From Massospora cicadina (lineage: Eukaryota > Entomophthoromycota > Entomophthoromycetes > Entomophthorales > Entomophthoraceae): a DNA stretch of 64,000 nucleotides. Both the position numbers and the translations under genes were made by a program. The notes under the pieces were generated by a model. That model did no database searches and was not told the origin of the DNA. It saw only the letters and a list, made by a program, of their open reading frames with translations. Location of the stretch: positions 1-64,000 of the forward strand of contig JAKSZP010015910.1 of NCBI GenBank assembly GCA_022478985.1, in the 5' to 3' direction. This document shows positions 24,901-36,840 of the stretch, one piece after another; position 1 is the stretch's first letter; each line of letters starts with the position of its first letter.

Positions 24901-27900
24901 TCCATTGAAACATTTGAAAGATCCGAATCAAGAGTATACTTTAAACCCTCCAAGCAGGGAGGTAAGGAGTCTTCTTGAGTGGATTTCAGCAAAGGCGTAA
25001 AGACAGTTTCTGCACATTAGGCCATTTTAGTAAATTTCTTGTTTTTACCGCATACATGATGTTATATCTCCCCCCCATTATTCTGAGCTAAAGGCAAAGT
25101 ATTTCTAATAAGTTTTGTATTAAATTTCCGCCACCACATTATTTTAAAGATAACTAGATACAGCAGGGTTTTAACCACTAATTAGTGGTCAGCAAGGTGA
25201 TACTTACAAACTTGATAGTTGACAAAACCCTTAAATTATAATGTGGGCTATATGCTTGAGGCTCCTGCCCTGCCAAAACCACCTGAAAATATTGTAAATA
25301 AAGGCAATCATATAGGACTTAATTTTTATGTTCTTTGTCAATATCATCAAAAAGGTGTCCTAATTCATCCAAAGGAGAATAGAGTAGCTGAGAGCAGAAA
25401 AATTCAGTATATTTTTTATTTAAATTAAATAAGTCAACCAACTCACTAGTAAATTCTCTTCAAGAATATTACTACTATCATTTTATAACAACACTTAACT
25501 TCTTGCCTCATGATGGCGGCAAATTATTGTACAAGCCATGTATGAGCCCTCTAGGGTTCTGGTATACAGAAAATGGTTTGAGGATAAGCCCACAAGAGCC
25601 TATAAACGTTCATTTAATTTTATTTATATATTAGTTTTAATAAAGTATAGTGTTTCAAAGATAGGTTCCAAACTGATTTCATAGAGTTATCAATATTTAC
25701 TATCATATCAAAAGCCCCTACTGATGAGGTTTTCTCTGTTCTGCAAAAATATAAATACAAAACTAAGATATTATTGTTTTAATTATTATTGCAGATAGAC
25801 TTAAGTAAGCCCAAAAATTCTGGCAAGGTCAATAAAGTTCAACAAAAGAGTAAGCATTTTTAAAAGAATAAGTGCTGATTCTGGGTAAGTATTTATAAGG
25901 GTCCCTGTAAATGAGACATCAATGGATTAATTTATAGAACCAACTTTGGATTGGGTGAGGAAATTCCTAAGAAGGCCTTAAATCACTTAAACAAAGTTTG
26001 CAGGCAAAGACAAACATATCTGTGAGGCTTTTCTATATTTGATCCAACTAGAATGGAAAATGGTGCTCTCAAGACGTCAGACATTATTTAGGCTGGGCCT
26101 GACCATGCATCTAAAATAAGTACGCTACCCATGGGTTTTTCGCCTGATAAAGTGTGAAGTACTTCTGGAAGGTTTAAAATGAAGTTACATATGGTGATGT
26201 GCTTCAAGAAGGCGTTCCAAACATTTAATAGATTCCAATAGCTAGGGCCAATCTCTGAAAACTATAAAGACTAAGTCTTCTTAACTAGTCAAAAGGTAAT
26301 GAAATAAGTTTGTTTTATAAGGAGGCAGCTGATGGCTGTTAGAAAAGATATGAAATAATCTTCAGAAGCAATAGAAGAAAGTTCTGTTATAAATCAAAAG
26401 ATATTAAAGGTTGGATATAATAAGTACATTAAGGCTTCAAGGGGTTTGCTTCCACTAGGTAACTGTATGATTTGTAGGAACCCTCCAATTGGTGGTAGTG
26501 AGAAAAACAACAAGTTGTATAAAAAAGTAAGCCCATCAAAAAAGGTGATTAGAAACATAGTAGCTATGACAAAGTTCACACAACCAAAAGCCCTCAGTGA
26601 TGGTTACATAGAAAAGTGCATACATGTACAAAAATATAGTTGGTCATATAATGTGAAAAAAGTGCTTACAACTCTCATATTTTTAAAGAGATGAGGCAGT
26701 ATTAAAATCCCAGTCATAAAGGAAATTACTGTTAAACATATATAAAAAACACTGTAAATGATGTCAACACCTTCACGGCCTAAAGACATAAATAAGTGGT
26801 TGCTAAGATTATCAAGTAACCCATTAATATAATGACTTGTCTAGTCTCCACAGTAGAGTTTAGTTCAAGTTGGGAGTCTCAGTCTAGGCTTTGAAAGTAT
26901 ATGATCTCAATGTCTAGACTTAATTATTAAAGAAAACTGGATTACCATTGTAATTTGGAGAATTAAAAGAGAAATGGAAACGGGATAACTTTTGAGTAGG
27001 TAAAAAGCTATGATATCAAAAGGTATCATCTGATAGGTAAACATAAAATAGTCTTCTTTTAGTAAAAGGAGAGATGCCCAACAGAGAGGTTGATTGGATA
27101 AACATGACCTTATGATATTATAGGGAGATGAGTCATGAGTGTTTTTGGGCGCCAAGCCTAATTAAGTCAATAAGATAAATATCAATGGTAGTCCCATAAC
27201 TTGTGATTCTCAAACTTAAGACTTAAAAAAGTTCATATTTCATGCTTGAGTGATATTCATAGTGAGAAAGAAGCTAACCATGTCAAAATAAAATGTGATG
27301 CCTCATCTTTGTTTAGGCTATACTTTATAATTTTAATGCCATTGATGTAATGTCTTGAACCTCATCACGCAACTTCTAATACCTACTTGAGCAGGCTTGG
27401 CCCTTACCAGAATTGGTACAAGGTATACATGATATCAAAGAAGGAAATTAGCTTAACCACTTTTGTCTTATTTAATTCCTCCTTGTTTCCACGATTAACA
27501 CATGAAATTACAAAATTAAACATGACACATGACACATTACACATCTACCACATGAGCCAGGTCGCTTAGCTGGAAAAGGAGATTCATGGGACGCCTGGGG
27601 CCTTTTTTTTATGCCTGAAGGGATATTGGACATTATCAGACTGATGGGCTGGTCATCAGGACTTACAGACTCTGTCATATCTTTATCACTCTGAATGTAG
27701 AGAATGTAGAACCTAGTATGAAGAATTTTAACCTCCTCTATTTTTCATCCCCAAACTTGCAGTATTTTCAATAGTAGACCTCAACCCAAGAGACTGTCAC
27801 TGATATTCTAAGTTGCTATAAAATTTCTTGGTCGATGTAACAGCAGATGATGCCATGAAGTTTATCCATGACCGAGCCCCTTCTTTGCTGAGTGCCTCTA

Positions 27901-28500
27901 CCAAATTAGAAGTTCAATTTATGATTTCAGCCAATGATTATATCTTTCAATGGCCTTGGATAGAGCTGTGGAATATCTCACCAAGTTTTCTTCTTGTGAC
28001 AAGCTAGAGATTCAAACGGTATATGTGCGCCCTACTGTCACAGTTGAGATCATCATGATGTTTTAGTGTCAGAGGGTCATCTTAGTAGTCTTAAAAACGT
28101 CAAATCTGACAGCTATAACATATTATTAGTCATATTTTATTTTCTATCGCATTCTTTACATCTTTAGGGCTGAGATGCAGTAGTATGCTTTGATACTAAT
28201 GCTTCCCAGAAAATTTTTAATCTTGATATGTATATGTTATGAAGCTTCCAATGGCGCCAGGTAGGCCGTTGAGTGGAGAGGCGTCTCATCCATTTATATA
28301 TGATATTCAAATCCAATCTACTTCCATGGGTTATGATTTTTTACAAAAAAAACCGTACTTGATCGTGAACCCCTGCTTTAAACCATAATTTTAGGATTGG
28401 AGTGATAGCAGAAGTTAGTTTTCAGATCAGTCATAGGAACAAATGGTTCTTGCGCATGTAAAATGGTTTAAATATGTATTACCTCTATTACTGTTTTTCT
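24901..28500. other. AT-rich decayed DNA, no gene recognised
   Basis: About 3.6 kb of AT-rich sequence with small open frames on both strands (for example 26,446-26,694 plus, 26,907-27,155 minus). None shows a domain, a repeat structure or matching flanks. The upper part may be the gag/protease side of minus-strand element D. Confidence 0.4.
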
Positions 28501-29110
28501 TGATAGTATCTCTCAATATTGGTGATTGTTTTTGCCAAAAATTGGCAAATTTAATTTATGTACCACCTACAATTCTTTGTTAAAGCTCCCTGAGTGCATA
28601 AAGGTATTTTCCGAATTATTTGATATCACCAAGGCTCCCTATCTCCCTGCTCACACCTCCCTCAAAGCTAAGTTTATAATTACTTTGGATTTGATAATGA
28701 TACTTACCTCGTCTACCATCTGTCTATGAAAGATGAGATCATGGATGTCTGGGAGGTTGACATGTTTTTATTTTTTATATCTTTAAGAATTCTATCTGTG
28801 TTTAATCCACTTCTTTTAGTGGAAAAGTTATATGCGTCCCTGAAGACATGTATGACCAATAAAAATCTCAATAATGTAACAGAACCTGATCATATCCCCT
28901 AATTTTAGAGCATCCAATAGTGCGTTACATGGAGATGGATAAGGTTTTCAGTAAGATCAAATTCTTGAATGCCTTTAACCATATGCAGATAAAAGTTTCA
29001 TGAATTTCTAATGGAGTTGTTAAGATTTGTGCGGAGGCATTCTATCTTAATAGTACAGCCTTTTTCACATATCAATATGAGATAATATGTATGATGAAAG
29101 AACTATTAAA
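28501..29110 (+). pseudogene. Element E: fragment of a plus-strand gypsy RT
   Basis: DITKAPYLPAHTSLKAKFII (about 28,620-28,680) resembles the segment just before the RT. From about 28,935, KVFSKIKFLNAFNHMQIKVS matches the FSKIDLRSAYHQIRIKE box, then AFFTYQYEIICMM follows. The MPFGL and YxDD boxes are not found downstream, so the fragment is truncated or too decayed. Confidence 0.6.
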
Positions 29111-29920
29111 CAAAATTAAAGCTTCATCTATCATAAACAGGTTTTTTTCTCAAGATGTTATAAAGCTCATTGTATACTAAAAACACTTACAGCGCCTTGA
29201 TATTTCAGGTTGGTTGGTCTTAGTTGTAGGTAGGTTATAATTCCCTACTAGTCAACCTATTACCCTTTCCTAATGGAAGCCCCTTCATTATATGATTCTC
29301 TACATAACATGGTTCCCATTAGTGAAGATAACTAATAAATGAGCAGCAACTATGAATTCAAGGTCAGTTGCATAATATCTAGAAAAGACTGAAAAATAGT
29401 TCATTGGCCTTAGGGCATTTATAACTAATAGCAATTACCTCAATACAAATGAGAAGCTAAAAATGGCTAAAGAAGATAAAAATACCATGGATGAGACTAA
29501 GCTGGTGCAATAGCAAGGTATTTTGACTTTATAAAAGTAATAAAAGTTCACATATCCGCTCTGAAACTTAATTTAAATCTAATTTGAGGGAAGTAAGGTT
29601 GGCATTAGTGGGTTGGCGAGGAATCAATTGTAACTATAACTATAAACAAATATTGGTGTTGGATATCAATAAAATTTCACTAAATCTTACTAACAGGTTG
29701 AAATTATCATGAGAGGGAAGATCAATTGAAGTCTAAGAATTTGAGGAAGCGGCTTGTGAGAATCAATAGTAGATAAATTCAACAGAATAACGTTAGCTTG
29801 GTGGCAAATATTAACAGTAAGTTAATATAGAAATGTTATGATGGTGAGGGCGAGGTATATGAACAAAGACATTTTTCTAATAATTAGTTTGATTCATATA
29901 ATTAAAATTACTTGGATAAA
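29111..29920. other. AT-rich interval before SINE S4
   Basis: No coding or repeat similarity recognised. Confidence 0.4.
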
Positions 29921-29931
29921 ATAAGCTTGGT

Positions 29932-30222
29932 AGGAAGGGTACCCCAGTGGTAGAGTATGGACTCCATGACCACTGCCTCCTGAGTTTGATCCCATTGGAC
30001 TAACTTTGGGCAGGGGACGATTATGACTGTGTTGGAGGTGCATACCAAAGCCTTAAACGGAGATATTGAATAGCAAGGCGGTCCATGGAGTATCTGGCCT
30101 ATCATACGCCACATTTGAAGAAATTTTCAGGTTTTATCCTCTTTTCCCTTTCATTCAATTTGCTATTAATTGGTGCGGTATTGTCTTCAGGTCAGCCCAG
30201 CTCAAATAAAAAGAAAATTAAT
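29932..30222 (+). mobile_element. SINE S4 (tRNA-like head, LINE-like 3' end), about 290 bp
   Basis: The head reads GGTACCCCAGTGGTAGAG (box A-like) followed 31 bases later by GAGTTTGATCCC (box B-like), the internal RNA polymerase III promoter layout of tRNA-derived SINEs. The body has CAAGGCGGTCCATGGAGTAT and TATCATACGCC, shared with S1-S3 in the opposite orientation. The 3' end is TTCAGGTCAGCCCAGCTCAA followed by ATAAAAAGAAAA. Flanks ATAAGCTTGGT (29,921-29,931) and TATAGCTTGGT (30,223-30,233) form an imperfect TSD. Confidence 0.85.
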
Positions 30223-30233
30223 TATAGCTTGGT

Positions 30234-30650
30234 CTATACAATCTCAACATTACCTACACTCTACAAAACAAGAAGGAATTAAATGAGTGGGGACAACATG
30301 ATTAATAAGAAGTGGTGTCATTCAGGCTAACGCTATGAAAGAATTTCTTTGAGACCTAAACATACAATATATTATTAAGTTAACTCCTTGTGGACCCTCT
30401 GATTTGTAAGCATCAGTAGCAGTCTTTATGATCTAAACGCACTTTTTTCATATGTGATCCGGTTTATTAGTCTGAATATACTATTTTACATAGTAAACAA
30501 CTACTAATGGCAAAAGTGAGTAAAGTCCATTGATCTTTTTATTGCAATTTTAAAAAGATTTATCTTTCTGAGCCAGCGCGCTGGAATATGCTTCACTTTA
30601 TAGCTTGATATATGTCTACGTGAGGTTCTCTAGATACTTCTTTATACTAA
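30234..30650. other. Interval between SINE S4 and element C
   Basis: AT-rich, no recognised feature. Confidence 0.4.
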
Positions 30651-32249
30651 TGATCTCATTATGGACACTGAGTATAGAAGGGGGAGCATGGGATGCTTCC
30701 CATATAGTAACTTAAATGGCAATTGCCCCATAGATTAGTATGAGGCGATATTTTAAGTGAACATGGCGGAGGGCAATGAAAGGTTTCAACTGGATATTTT
30801 CCCATAGAAGACTTCCAGTATATGCCAACAAGAGTACTTTTTACACATTCAACTAAGCCGTCAGTCTCATGATTATAGGACATGGACATACCCTCGATTT
30901 TAAACAAATTTAATAAAATATGGGATGACATGAGATGTATAATTGGCACATTAAATTTCTATACAAACTGCGGGAATACATGCAATATGATATATTAAAA
31001 AAACTTGTCTGTTGTTGTGGCGCCTAGTCCCTTATCAAATTAGTCACTACCCATTCAGTGAGGTGATGAATAGCCACAAAACTGTAATTCATTTTATGCA
31101 TAGCTATTGGGACAGTGAGCCCAAAACATAAATGGAAATGGTATCCAAGAAGAATTAGCTTGATTGATTGCTAGATGGCGGACTTCCAGTATAGGTTTAA
31201 TGTTTGACATTTTTTTAAAATTTAAGGTATCATAGGTATCTAAATGCATTGATCTCCAATAAGAATGCCTCTTCATATGCAAAATTCATTTTGTAAGCTC
31301 ATGCCTCATTCTTTATGAGCCTCAATAATTATATCTGTTTAATCGTCTGCCTCTGTATAAATTTTTGGCTCTCATTAAGGAATCATTATAGTTTTAATTT
31401 TACCAATAGTAACTTTCCTAAATTTTTAAAGATTTTTGAAAATTTAGTTCTTTGTCAATTTTTGGATGATAGATTTATTATAATCTCGCCCACTAGATTG
31501 GCTTATTAGGCCATAGTGTGCAGCTGATATGAACACTCACCATTTTGAACTTTTAGGACAGGGTAGTGCTTTATTTAAAATTCATGGCTAGTGATTTTAA
31601 ACTCATCTAAAGATCCAAGCTTATGCTTCCTTACTTTGTAACCATCATTTTGATGCATGTTCAGTTAATAGCATAAATTTCACCATTAACACACACATGG
31701 ACTTGCTTACATGCATAGATTATCATCAAACATACCTTCAAAGTTACTGTGTAAGTTCTTCTGTGCATGTTAAAATATATTTATAGTATGACAAAGTATG
31801 CTTAACAACCAGAGTCAGTTTGTCTTAACAGCGCTCCTATGGTGATGAGAGATGCGTCCACTTGAATAATAGATAGTTTATCAAATTTGGGTACATGAGT
31901 ATTAGAGCATTGGTAAGGAACCCATTTTAGTTTTAAAGCAAACTGGCAGTTTGCCGTCCACTGGTTTTGTAAGCCATTCTACCACAATTGGAATAAAGGA
32001 TCCTAAATTTACTAAATTCTTGACAAAATGGCAATAGTAGCCAATAAATCACATATAACCCTATATCCTCAGTTGCTACTCAGCTGCTTCATTTTTTGCT
32101 TCAGTTTTAGCTAGCTGGGGCCATAAGCCATGCAATTAATGACAAACCCCAAAATATTACAATTGCTCTCATTAATTGCACTTACTAAGCTTGATTATAA
32201 GGTCATCTTTGGAGAGGCGACAGAGTACTTTTTCAATTGCTGCAGGTGC
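30651..32249 (-). pseudogene. Element C, 3' half: RT end, RNase H and integrase remnants
   Basis: On the minus strand from 32,249 downward: LSKDDLIIKLSKCN and NILGFVINCMAYG (RT palm end), a GYYCHFVKNLVNLGS box (about 32,040), IIQVDASLITIGALLRQ (RNase H first Asp, about 31,870). Near 30,900-30,660 an integrase segment follows: MSMSYNHETDGLVECVKSTL, the usual AYHPETDGQTER box, and a late SPHTN..G segment. The catalytic core between is unreadable. Its upstream half lies at 40,053-40,530, beyond element A. Confidence 0.8.
32245..32249. repeat. TSD of element A, left (GGTGC)
   Basis: GGTGC immediately before the 5' LTR and again at 40,048-40,052 immediately after the 3' LTR. Confidence 0.9.
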
Positions 32250-33898
32250 TGTAAGTCTTGGGGACCAGCCCCTACAACTGGATAGGGAGCAGCATCCCTT
32301 TTGGACCAAAAGGGGGCCAAAGGCCCAAGTGAACCCCCTGTCACAGCTGAGTGACCTGGCGCACATGGTTGATGAGCGCTGTGTGACTGCCCTTCCGCCT
32401 AAAGATATTCAGATTTCTCCCCTCCCCCCTCCCCTACCCTGGTAAAATTAATAGAGGGGACCTGCCAGGAGATCATGCAGGCCAGGGGCCATGGGCAGGC
32501 CCATGGGACCCCTCATTCACCAGGGGAAACTTACCAAAATTTTAAAGAAACAGCCAGCTAAGGTATCGGAGTCTGGTCTGCAAATTCTGGGCTAATGGAG
32601 CTGGTCCAGACTGTTCAGGTCTGAGAGTCAGATCAGAACTCGATTTAGGTTTTGAACCAGGCCACCAGTGACTCAGACCAGTTGCCCCTACCCCCAGAAT
32701 GGATCTGAGAAGTTCAGATTGCATAGAAAATCAAATTTTGAGTCCAGACCGAGTTGTGGACAACCAAGCATCAAGGCCACAGCCCCCCAGGATGAATCTG
32801 GGAAATCTGAACCATGTGAGCTGCCCTACTTGAATGGTCAAGGCCTGGATCAGTACCATTGACCTGGTCTGGCCCCAAAAATCTGGGAAAATCAGCAAAA
32901 GTTTTTTTTGATTTTTGTAAAGATTTTGGGCATTCATCCACTCCCCCACCCGCCAGCCAACCAAATTCCATCGCTGATCCCCACCACCCAATACCCTAGC
33001 ATCCTCACTATGCAATTTTCCAAATACTTAAGGCAACTGCCCTGCTGATGGGCAGTTGTTGGTTCATTCTTTATTCTCCTTGCGCTTTTCACCAAAATAA
33101 AGCCAAGTATCTCAAACGCCTTGTTGCGGACTCGACCTGTTTATTTTTTCCTGTTCAAAATTCTGCTGATCGATCCAGCAAAGTGTGCCACCACCCAAAT
33201 TATTATCCCAATGATTGTTGATGGGTCATCCAGTTGCTTAACCCTGCCATGTGGCGGTGGATTGTATCTGTGGTAAACCGCCTTGCTCTCAATGATGGAA
33301 TTAACTCTCCGTCCATTTTCACATATCTGTTAAATGCAAACCCATCTGTTCACTTCGCTGTCAGGTTTCCTGAGAGTGCTCCCCTATTGGAGCAGCCTCA
33401 GGGCGCCCCCACCCTGATGCCCGCGAGCTTGGCCCCCACACCTAGCTCATCTGCCATTGATCCCACCCACCTAAGGGGCCCAGAGTCCCCTGACCAAGGG
33501 GGACTTAGCCCTAACACTCATCGCAGGTCTGTTTTCCCCTCCAACAGCACCCCTGTCCGCGCGGTGGGTCCTATGCCGCCCCTCTCTGGTGCACAGACCC
33601 ACCTACCCTAACTGAAGGTCAGCAACTGCACACCCTGGAGGAGTTTTCATCCTACCCACCTCTCCCACCCTTGGGGGTTGCCCCCGCAAGACTCACAGTT
33701 GCCCCATTGCAACTATCTGGTTTGCCTTGGGGGCCTTTGGTACATTTATAAACATTTGCTTTCCTCACGTCCCCATTAGATCCCCCCTCCTTCTAGTTGC
33801 ATGGACCGCTGTGCCCTTGGCATTCTGAGCTCTCCACTGGGTGCTCACACAGCCTGACTGGGAGCCCAGTCTAATTCTTATCAGCCGTTTCCATGACA
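32250..33898 (+). repeat. Element A 5' LTR (1,649 bp)
   Basis: Starts TGTAAGTCTTGGGGACCAGC and ends CCGTTTCCATGACA, matching the 3' LTR. The first 35 bases contain a GGGG-acca-GCCCC inverted repeat. Long open segments lie inside it (for example 33,234-33,611, Pro-rich), similar to those of the 3' LTR. The last of them reads through the LTR end into gag. Confidence 0.92.
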
Positions 33899-34880
33899 TA
33901 ATGAACTGACCCATAACCTCAGCCTTCTCTGCCCTCCTTGCTGACACTGATGAAGCGTTGGCCTATGCACTTTCCTTAAACATACTCTCTCTGCGACCTG
34001 GCCTTCTCCTGCTGGTTGGCTGCCGCTGTCATCTGAGCATGCCGCCAGTTTGTGTTGACCTGGTCCCCGCCCTGCAGACCCCTGGTATCAAGTGTCACCC
34101 CATCAGTCAACATGATAGGGTTGGGAGTCCCCCTATCCCTTCTGAGGAGGTGGCTGACCAAATCCTGGGTGTCCTGGTGGAACTTCAGGTGTGCTTCACC
34201 GCCGATGGGTGGAAAGCTCCCCTTCCTTCTGATGCCCAGCAGAGCGTAGCTCTCCTTGAAGCCCTAGATGGGGATGCCCACCGCTAGGTCAGGGGAGTGC
34301 TCCGCTTTGCCACTAAGTCTGGGAACCCCACCCCCCTACTGGCGCTGGTCACTTCGGCAGTCCAGGCCCCTGAGTCTAGACTGGCGCGCCTCCTCCGTCT
34401 CTTCACACTAGGTCAGACAGCCATGGACCTGCCCTCCTTGATCAAATCTTTTGTGGTCCTGGCCCGCACAGTGCCTATCCCCCCAAGATCGCCATCTCCA
34501 CCTTCTGAGCTGCCTTGGACCCCACTATGGCTGCCCATGCATCTTGGGACCCCCTCCCTGGGTCCTTAGAAATTGCATTCTCTGTGGCTCATGAAATTGG
34601 GGACAGGCCTTTACATACACCCGTGTGCGCTGCTGCAGCTCTTGAGGGGCCACGTGCCACCCCCTGCTCTCACCCCAGATCAGGAAAGTGGGTCCTTGAT
34701 CCCCCAGAGCTCAGAGCCTGCCCATCCTGGCGCCATCACCCCCCAGTAACCCATAAGACCCCCTCAAAGAGAGTGTAGCGGGAATATGCTTCAACCCTCG
34801 CTGCCCCATTTGGGACAGGGAGGAAGCAGAAACCCCTCCCCATTTCCAGACCAGTCCGGCGCCTCTTGGTCAATCTCTTC
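33719..34880 (+). pseudogene. Element A gag remnant, starting in the 5' LTR
   Basis: VWFALGAFGTFINI and LLLVAWTAVPLAF (from about 33,719, inside the LTR) and HWVLTQPDWEPSLILISRFHD lead across the LTR boundary at 33,898 into AFSALLADTDEALAYALSLN and EEVADQILGVLVELQVCF, with in-frame stops (TGA after AVPLAF, TGA after HDIMN, TAG after GDAHR). The order and wording match element B (SIWFVLGIIFT, LAMPLAFW, ATSALLFEVGAAV, LLDAVEGDANRW). The early part is hydrophobic. No zinc knuckle is seen. This is a structural protein by position; the sequence family is not one I recognise. Confidence 0.6.
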
Positions 34881-34899
34881 TAATGATGGGTCATGCTCC

Positions 34900-35470
34900 C
34901 TCCTCGGCTGCCCTCTCTCTTGCCCACCCCAATAAAGAAAATCAATCCTACTTCTTGTTCCCTATCTCTTTCCCCTCAGAGTTGGGCGAATTTACTGCGC
35001 AAGCCCTCCTTGATACCAGAGCGGCAGGCAACATTATTGACCTCTTGTGGCGCATTCCTTGGACCTGGTAATGGAAGAAGCCTCATCAGTCCTGGGTGCT
35101 TCATTGGAGCCCATGAAGTCTTACCGCGTCTGACGCCCATTGCACTTCTCTGTCCACGACTTTGGGTTCAATGACCACTTTTCAGCTGTACAGGACTTGC
35201 TCTACCCCATGATCTTGGAAGGGCTGGTGGCGGCGACAGCAGGTCCACATTAATCTTGCCAATAACTCCTTATTGTTCTCAAACCTCAAGTTGAGTGGAG
35301 AGCTTCCCTTGTTGAAAACCCTCCCCCTTGACACATCCCTCATTACTATTCCCCCCCTGGACACCGCTCCTATTGACCTCCTTTCAGACTTCCCACCCTT
35401 CATAATCCCCTATAAGTCCATTTTTGACATGTCGCTGGCTTCCAAGCTCTCCCTACACTCTGAATATGAC
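34900..35470 (+). pseudogene. Element A protease remnant
   Basis: AQALLDTRAAGNIIDLL at about 34,998-35,050 aligns with the L-D-T/S-G-A active-site loop of retroviral-type proteases, but the essential Gly is Arg here (LDTRA). The frame changes soon after. It lies between gag and RT as expected. The linker 35,273-35,480 (FDMSLASKLSLHSEYDLTF) precedes the RT. Confidence 0.6.
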
Positions 35471-35499
35471 CTAACATTTTAGCTGACGGTTGAACTAGT

Positions 35500-36400
35500 C
35501 AAGATCAACTGCACCCTCTACCCCTACACAGAGGAAGAGGACAAGGCCTTGGGGACTTGGCTAGACGAGATGCTAGAGAAGGGCTGGCTTATCAAGAAAT
35601 CTTCACCGGTTGCCTCCCCCATAGTTTTCACTTGGAAAGCAGATGGCACCCTGCGCCCTTTTACCGACTATGGCCACCTCAACAACATCACCATCCCTGA
35701 CCCCTACCCGCTGCCCTTAGAGCAGACCATTGCCCAAGCCATCGCTAAATCCCGGGTCTTCTCAAAACTGGATCTGGTGAACGCCTTTAACCAGGTGAGG
35801 GTGGCGAGAGGATAAGAGTGGCTCACAGCTATCCGCACCCGCCGGGGTCTTTTTCAATTCAGAGTGATGCCTTTTGGACTGAAGAATGTTCCAGCCACCT
35901 TCTAATGCCTCATTGATTATGTGCTTGGGGACTTGCGCTTTTCATGCGCTGTAGCCTACATTGATGATATTCTGATCCACTCCCCTACCCCAGAGCAACA
36001 CACCAAGGATCTAGAAGCAGTGGTGGCAGCCCTCCACAGGGAAGGGCTCTTCATAAAACCCTCAAAGTGCAAATTTTTCTGGGACGAAGTGACCTTCTTA
36101 GGTAACCTCATCCTGAAGGATGGATATGCTGTTCCCCCTCAAAGCTCAAGACGATCTGGTCTTGGCCTACCCCTACTACACAGAAACAACTCCGGAGTTT
36201 CCTAGGCACCATCACCTTCTTAAAGAAATTCTCCCTAGCCCTCACCCAACTGGCGGCACCCCTTCACCCCCTCACTGGAAAGAACGCCCCCTTCAAGTGG
36301 TCCCCGGAATGCCAGCAGGCCTTCAAGTCTATCAAGGAGGTTTTCCTCACCTCCCCAGTCCTGCGGCATGCCAACACCTCCTGACCCTTCATTGTAGCCT
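35500..36400 (+). pseudogene. Element A reverse transcriptase remnant
   Basis: Well-preserved gypsy RT: KKSSPVASPIVFTWKADGTL, then SKLDLVNAFNQVRV, then FQFRVMPFGLKN and CAVAYIDDILIHSPTPE (catalytic YIDD at about 35,957). In-frame stops TAA at 35,813-35,815 and TAA at 35,903-35,905, and a frameshift near 36,130-36,150, inactivate it. Continuous reading of the same domain in element B (from 44,800 across N to 50,374) shows what an uninterrupted copy looks like. Confidence 0.92.
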
Positions 36401-36840
36401 GCAACGCCTTGTTGGTGGCAGTGGGCGCCGTGCTGCTACAGGAGCATGAGGGGGTCGAGCACCCAGTGGCCTTTTACTCCCACAAATTCAGTTCCACAGA
36501 ACAAGCATGGCCAATATATGACAAGGAGCTAGCAGCAGTGGCGTGGTCACTCACCTCCTGGCGATACCTCCTGCAAGGCGCCCAGCATGAAATCACCGTT
36601 TGGACTGACCATAAGGCTTTACTATACTACCGCAAACCCCAGAAGTTGGGGCACCGCCAAACTCGCACATACCAGGACCTATGTGGGTTTCATTTTAAAT
36701 ATGAATTCATAAAAGGCCCCCTGAATGTGTTGCTGGATATGCTCATCTGGAACCCATCTCTATCACCCAATGGTGAAGAGGACCTGCTAGAGCTTACTAC
36801 TGTAGTGCCCCCTCCCAAATCCTCTCCTTGGCCCCTCTGA
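36401..36840 (+). pseudogene. Element A RNase H domain
   Basis: Open from 36,409 to 36,840. VAVGAVLLQEHEGVEHPVAF, then FSSTEQAWPIYDKELAAVAW (catalytic Glu kept), WRYLLQGAQHEITVWTDHKA (TDH box kept) and FIKGPLNVLLDML. The first catalytic Asp of the usual TDAS motif reads Asn (CNA at about 36,402), and the open frame only starts after it, following an earlier stop. Confidence 0.88.

Noticed and set aside
26446..26694. 82-residue Lys-rich open frame
   Set aside because: No family, no repeat, AT-driven composition; chance.
28501..29920. A complete gypsy element E
   Set aside because: Only the first RT boxes are readable; the later RT, RNase H and integrase boxes and LTRs were not found.
29932..29995. 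A tRNA gene
   Set aside because: Box A- and box B-like sequences are present, but the stretch does not fold as a full cloverleaf and is repeated as the head of a SINE at three other sites.
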